From: Kiritimatiellia bacterium
GTDB taxonomy: Bacteria; Verrucomicrobiota; Kiritimatiellia; CAIQIC01; JAGNIJ01
Direction of reading: 5' to 3'
NCBI GenBank assembly: GCA_018001225.1
Contig: JAGNIJ010000041.1
Coordinates: forward strand, 1-43,431
Length of the DNA stretch: 43,431 nt
The notes beneath the pieces were generated by a model. That model was not told where the DNA came from and did no database searches. It saw nothing but the letters and a program-made list of their open reading frames with translations. Each line of letters starts with the position of its first letter. The stretch's first letter is position 1. Shown here in pieces: positions 41,884 through 43,431 of this stretch. The position numbers and the translations under genes are program-made.

Positions 41884-41913
41884 TTGCCCCGTCCGCCCGC
41901 CCCGGGGAATACT
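41884..41913 (+). promoter_or_regulatory. Possible promoter of manA
   Basis: TTGCCC (41884-41889) and AATACT (41908-41913) spaced 18 bp, 40 bp upstream of the manA ATG in the 117-bp divergent region. Moderate matches only. Confidence 0.3.
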
Positions 41914-41953
41914 GCCGGGGAGGCGTGGGAAGAACAGCAGGAGCGAAGCGAGC

Positions 41954-42940
41954 ATGTCGGATCGGCTGTATCCATTTCGATTCAAGCCCGTGTACAAGGA
42001 CTACCTCTGGGGCGGAGACCGCATCCTCCGCCGCTACGGGCGCGCCGCACCGCCCGGCGTCTACGCCGAATCCTGGGAGATCGCCGACCATCCCGACGGG
42101 ATGAGCGTGGTGACGAACGGCCCGCTGGCCGGCCTGACCCTGCATGACCTCGTCGGGCGGTTCGGTCCCGCGTTGCTGGGGACGGGCGCGGAGACCGGGG
42201 CATTCCCCCTGATCCTCAAGATCCTGGACGCGCGGGAGCGGTTGAGCGTCCAGGTGCACCCCGGCGAAGAGACGGCGCTCCGGCAGGGAGGCGACCCGAA
42301 GACCGAAATGTGGTACGTGCTCGAGGCGGATCCCGGCGCCGGCGTGTTTGCCGGGCTCCAGCCGGGGGTGGACCGGGCGGGACTCCTGCGCGCACTCGAG
42401 TCGAAAAACGTGGAGAAGGTGCTGCGCTTTGTCCCGCTCTCCGCGGGGCAAGTGGTCTATATCCCGGCGGGCCGGGTTCATGCCATTGACGCGGGCTGCC
42501 TCCTGCTCGAGGTCCAGCAGCGCTCCAACACGACCTACCGGCTCTACGACTGGGACCGGAAAGGCCCGGACGGCCGCCCGCGCCCACTGCACAGGGACCA
42601 GGCCCTCGCCGCGATCCGGTGGCGGGACGACCTGCCGGTGGCGGTTTCGCCCGGTCCCGTGGAGCGCCACGGACTCAACGAGCGGCGGACCGTGATGACG
42701 ACGCCCTACTTCGCCGTCGAGCATTGGCGCCTGGCCGGATCGGGAAGCCTGCCTTCCCGGTCCGCGGGAAAGACCTTCCAGGCCCTATTTGTCTCGGCCG
42801 GCAGTCTGTCGCTGGAGGCGGGGGGACACGTGGAATCGGTCGTGGCAGGCCACACCCTCCTGTGTCCCGCGGCCCTGGAGGACGGCCAATGGAGCCCCGG
42901 GGCGGCCGGCGCCGAGGTGTTGTGCGTCACCCGGCCGTGA
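41954..42940 (+). CDS. manA: Mannose-6-phosphate isomerase, class I
   Basis: A 328-residue type I phosphomannose isomerase of the short bacterial form. Zinc ligands are in LSVQVHPGEE (Gln and His), PKTEMWYVLEA (Glu) and YIPAGRVHAI (His). The N-terminal KDYLWGGDRI motif is typical. It interconverts mannose- and fructose-6-phosphate, linking glycolysis to GDP-mannose and surface glycans, so it may feed the glycosyltransferase nearby. The ATG is preceded by the weak site AGGAGCGAAGCGAGC. Confidence 0.93.
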   Translation: MSDRLYPFRFKPVYKDYLWGGDRILRRYGRAAPPGVYAESWEIADHPDGMSVVTNGPLAGLTLHDLVGRFGPALLGTGAETGAFPLILKILDARERLSVQVHPGEETALRQGGDPKTEMWYVLEADPGAGVFAGLQPGVDRAGLLRALESKNVEKVLRFVPLSAGQVVYIPAGRVHAIDAGCLLLEVQQRSNTTYRLYDWDRKGPDGRPRPLHRDQALAAIRWRDDLPVAVSPGPVERHGLNERRTVMTTPYFAVEHWRLAGSGSLPSRSAGKTFQALFVSAGSLSLEAGGHVESVVAGHTLLCPAALEDGQWSPGAAGAEVLCVTRP

Positions 42941-42958
42941 ACCGGCCCGGGCCGGCCG

Positions 42959-43431
42959 TCAGGACCAGCCGCGCCGCTTGAGGAAGGCGTACAGCAACGC
43001 CGTCAGCAGCGCCGTTCCGCCCAGAATTTCCAGGTAGGCCTTCCACCACACCGGCCCGTCCACGTTCGGCTGGTGCTGGATGTTCATTCCGTAGAAGCTG
43101 GTGACGATCAGCAGGGGCATCGAGAGGGTGGCCAGCACGGTCAGGATCTTTATGACGCGGTTGACCTGCATCTGCTGCATGTTGAGGTTGATCTGCAGGG
43201 TGTTGGTCAGCATGTCGCGGTACGTGTCGATGCGGTCGCTGATCCGGGAGAGATGGTCCAGCAGGTCGCGGTAGTAGGGCAGCAGGCTGGTTCGAACGAT
43301 CTTGAACTCGCCGTGGGCCAGGCGCGAGATCACCTCCCGCTGCGGCGTCACGATCTGCCGCAGGGGGTGAACCTCCGTCTTCAGTTGCAGGACTTCCGTC
43401 AGGATGTCCACGGACGAGTACGTCAGCGCCC
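42959..43431 (-). CDS. corA: CorA magnesium/cobalt transporter, C-terminal part (truncated at window edge)
   Basis: The reading frame runs off the right edge of the window, so the 5' end is missing. The visible 157 or so residues contain the long stalk helices and the two terminal transmembrane segments of CorA, with the YGMN signature (TSFYGMN) at the end of the first and the basic KRRGWS tail. CorA forms a pentameric magnesium channel in the inner membrane. It is convergent with manA, 18 bp away. Confidence 0.9.
   Translation of the reverse strand, partial: ALTYSSVDILTEVLQLKTEVHPLRQIVTPQREVISRLAHGEFKIVRTSLLPYYRDLLDHLSRISDRIDTYRDMLTNTLQINLNMQQMQVNRVIKILTVLATLSMPLLIVTSFYGMNIQHQPNVDGPVWWKAYLEILGGTALLTALLYAFLKRRGWS

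Overview
The window is about 43 kb of high-GC bacterial chromosome with dense genes on both strands and very short spacers. Most of it is core housekeeping: rpmB, gltA, tkt, dinG, lexA, dinB, the SRP RNA with dnaX-ybaB-recR, alaS, rimO, cbpA, aroD, trxB, an archaeal-type phosphoglycerate mutase and manA. No prophage, integron, CRISPR array or rRNA is visible. The style (kinase-like/FGE fusion protein, a TSP3-type calcium-repeat secreted esterase, GYF_2 and LysM envelope proteins, many branched palindromic intergenic repeats) suggests a Gram-negative member of the PVC superphylum, possibly Kiritimatiellota or Verrucomicrobiota. That placement is inference, not proof.

Layout. 1-5 kb: a membrane pseudokinase fused to an FGE-sulfatase-type domain, then rpmB and gltA plus a small TPR protein. 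5-12 kb: transketolase, a PHP phosphoesterase, a Na/Pi-PhoU transporter and the DinG helicase. 12-16.5 kb: a secreted esterase divergent from lexA, which has an SOS box of the GAAC-N4-GTTC type inside its own promoter; dinB, separated from lexA by a nested inverted-repeat element; and a RAYT-like HUH transposase gene bracketed by two copies of a branched palindromic repeat. 16.5-25.9 kb: class II aldolase, universal stress protein, a large SRP RNA with an Alu domain, dnaX-ybaB-recR, alaS, and cbpA-rimO. 25.9-32.2 kb: lipid kinase, a four-cysteine small protein, aroD, dimeric dUTPase, a secreted protein, and trxB with an MsbA-like ABC exporter. 32.2-33.7 kb: an alternative oxidase with all diiron ligands, a lytic transglycosylase and tRNA-Arg(TCG). 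33.7-38 kb: an outer-membrane-type protein, then a module of SxtJ-like membrane protein, NodU/SxtI-like carbamoyltransferase, a 54-residue DUF5989-like peptide and an RmlD-like reductase whose catalytic Tyr is replaced. 38-43.4 kb: a GYF/coiled-coil protein with a LysM lipoprotein, a glycosyltransferase, apgM, manA and a truncated corA.

Most interesting: the compact carbamoyltransferase module; the RAYT-like gene whose active-site parts look split over two half-degenerate domains; several unrelated repeat families sharing one architecture (an outer stem enclosing two or three hairpins), two of which supply the TAG stop codons of convergent genes; the pseudokinase-FGE fusion; and the alternative oxidase. 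Core promoters of the form TTGNNN-17-TATAGT recur (rpmB, tkt, the oxidase), which gives an internal consensus for this genome.
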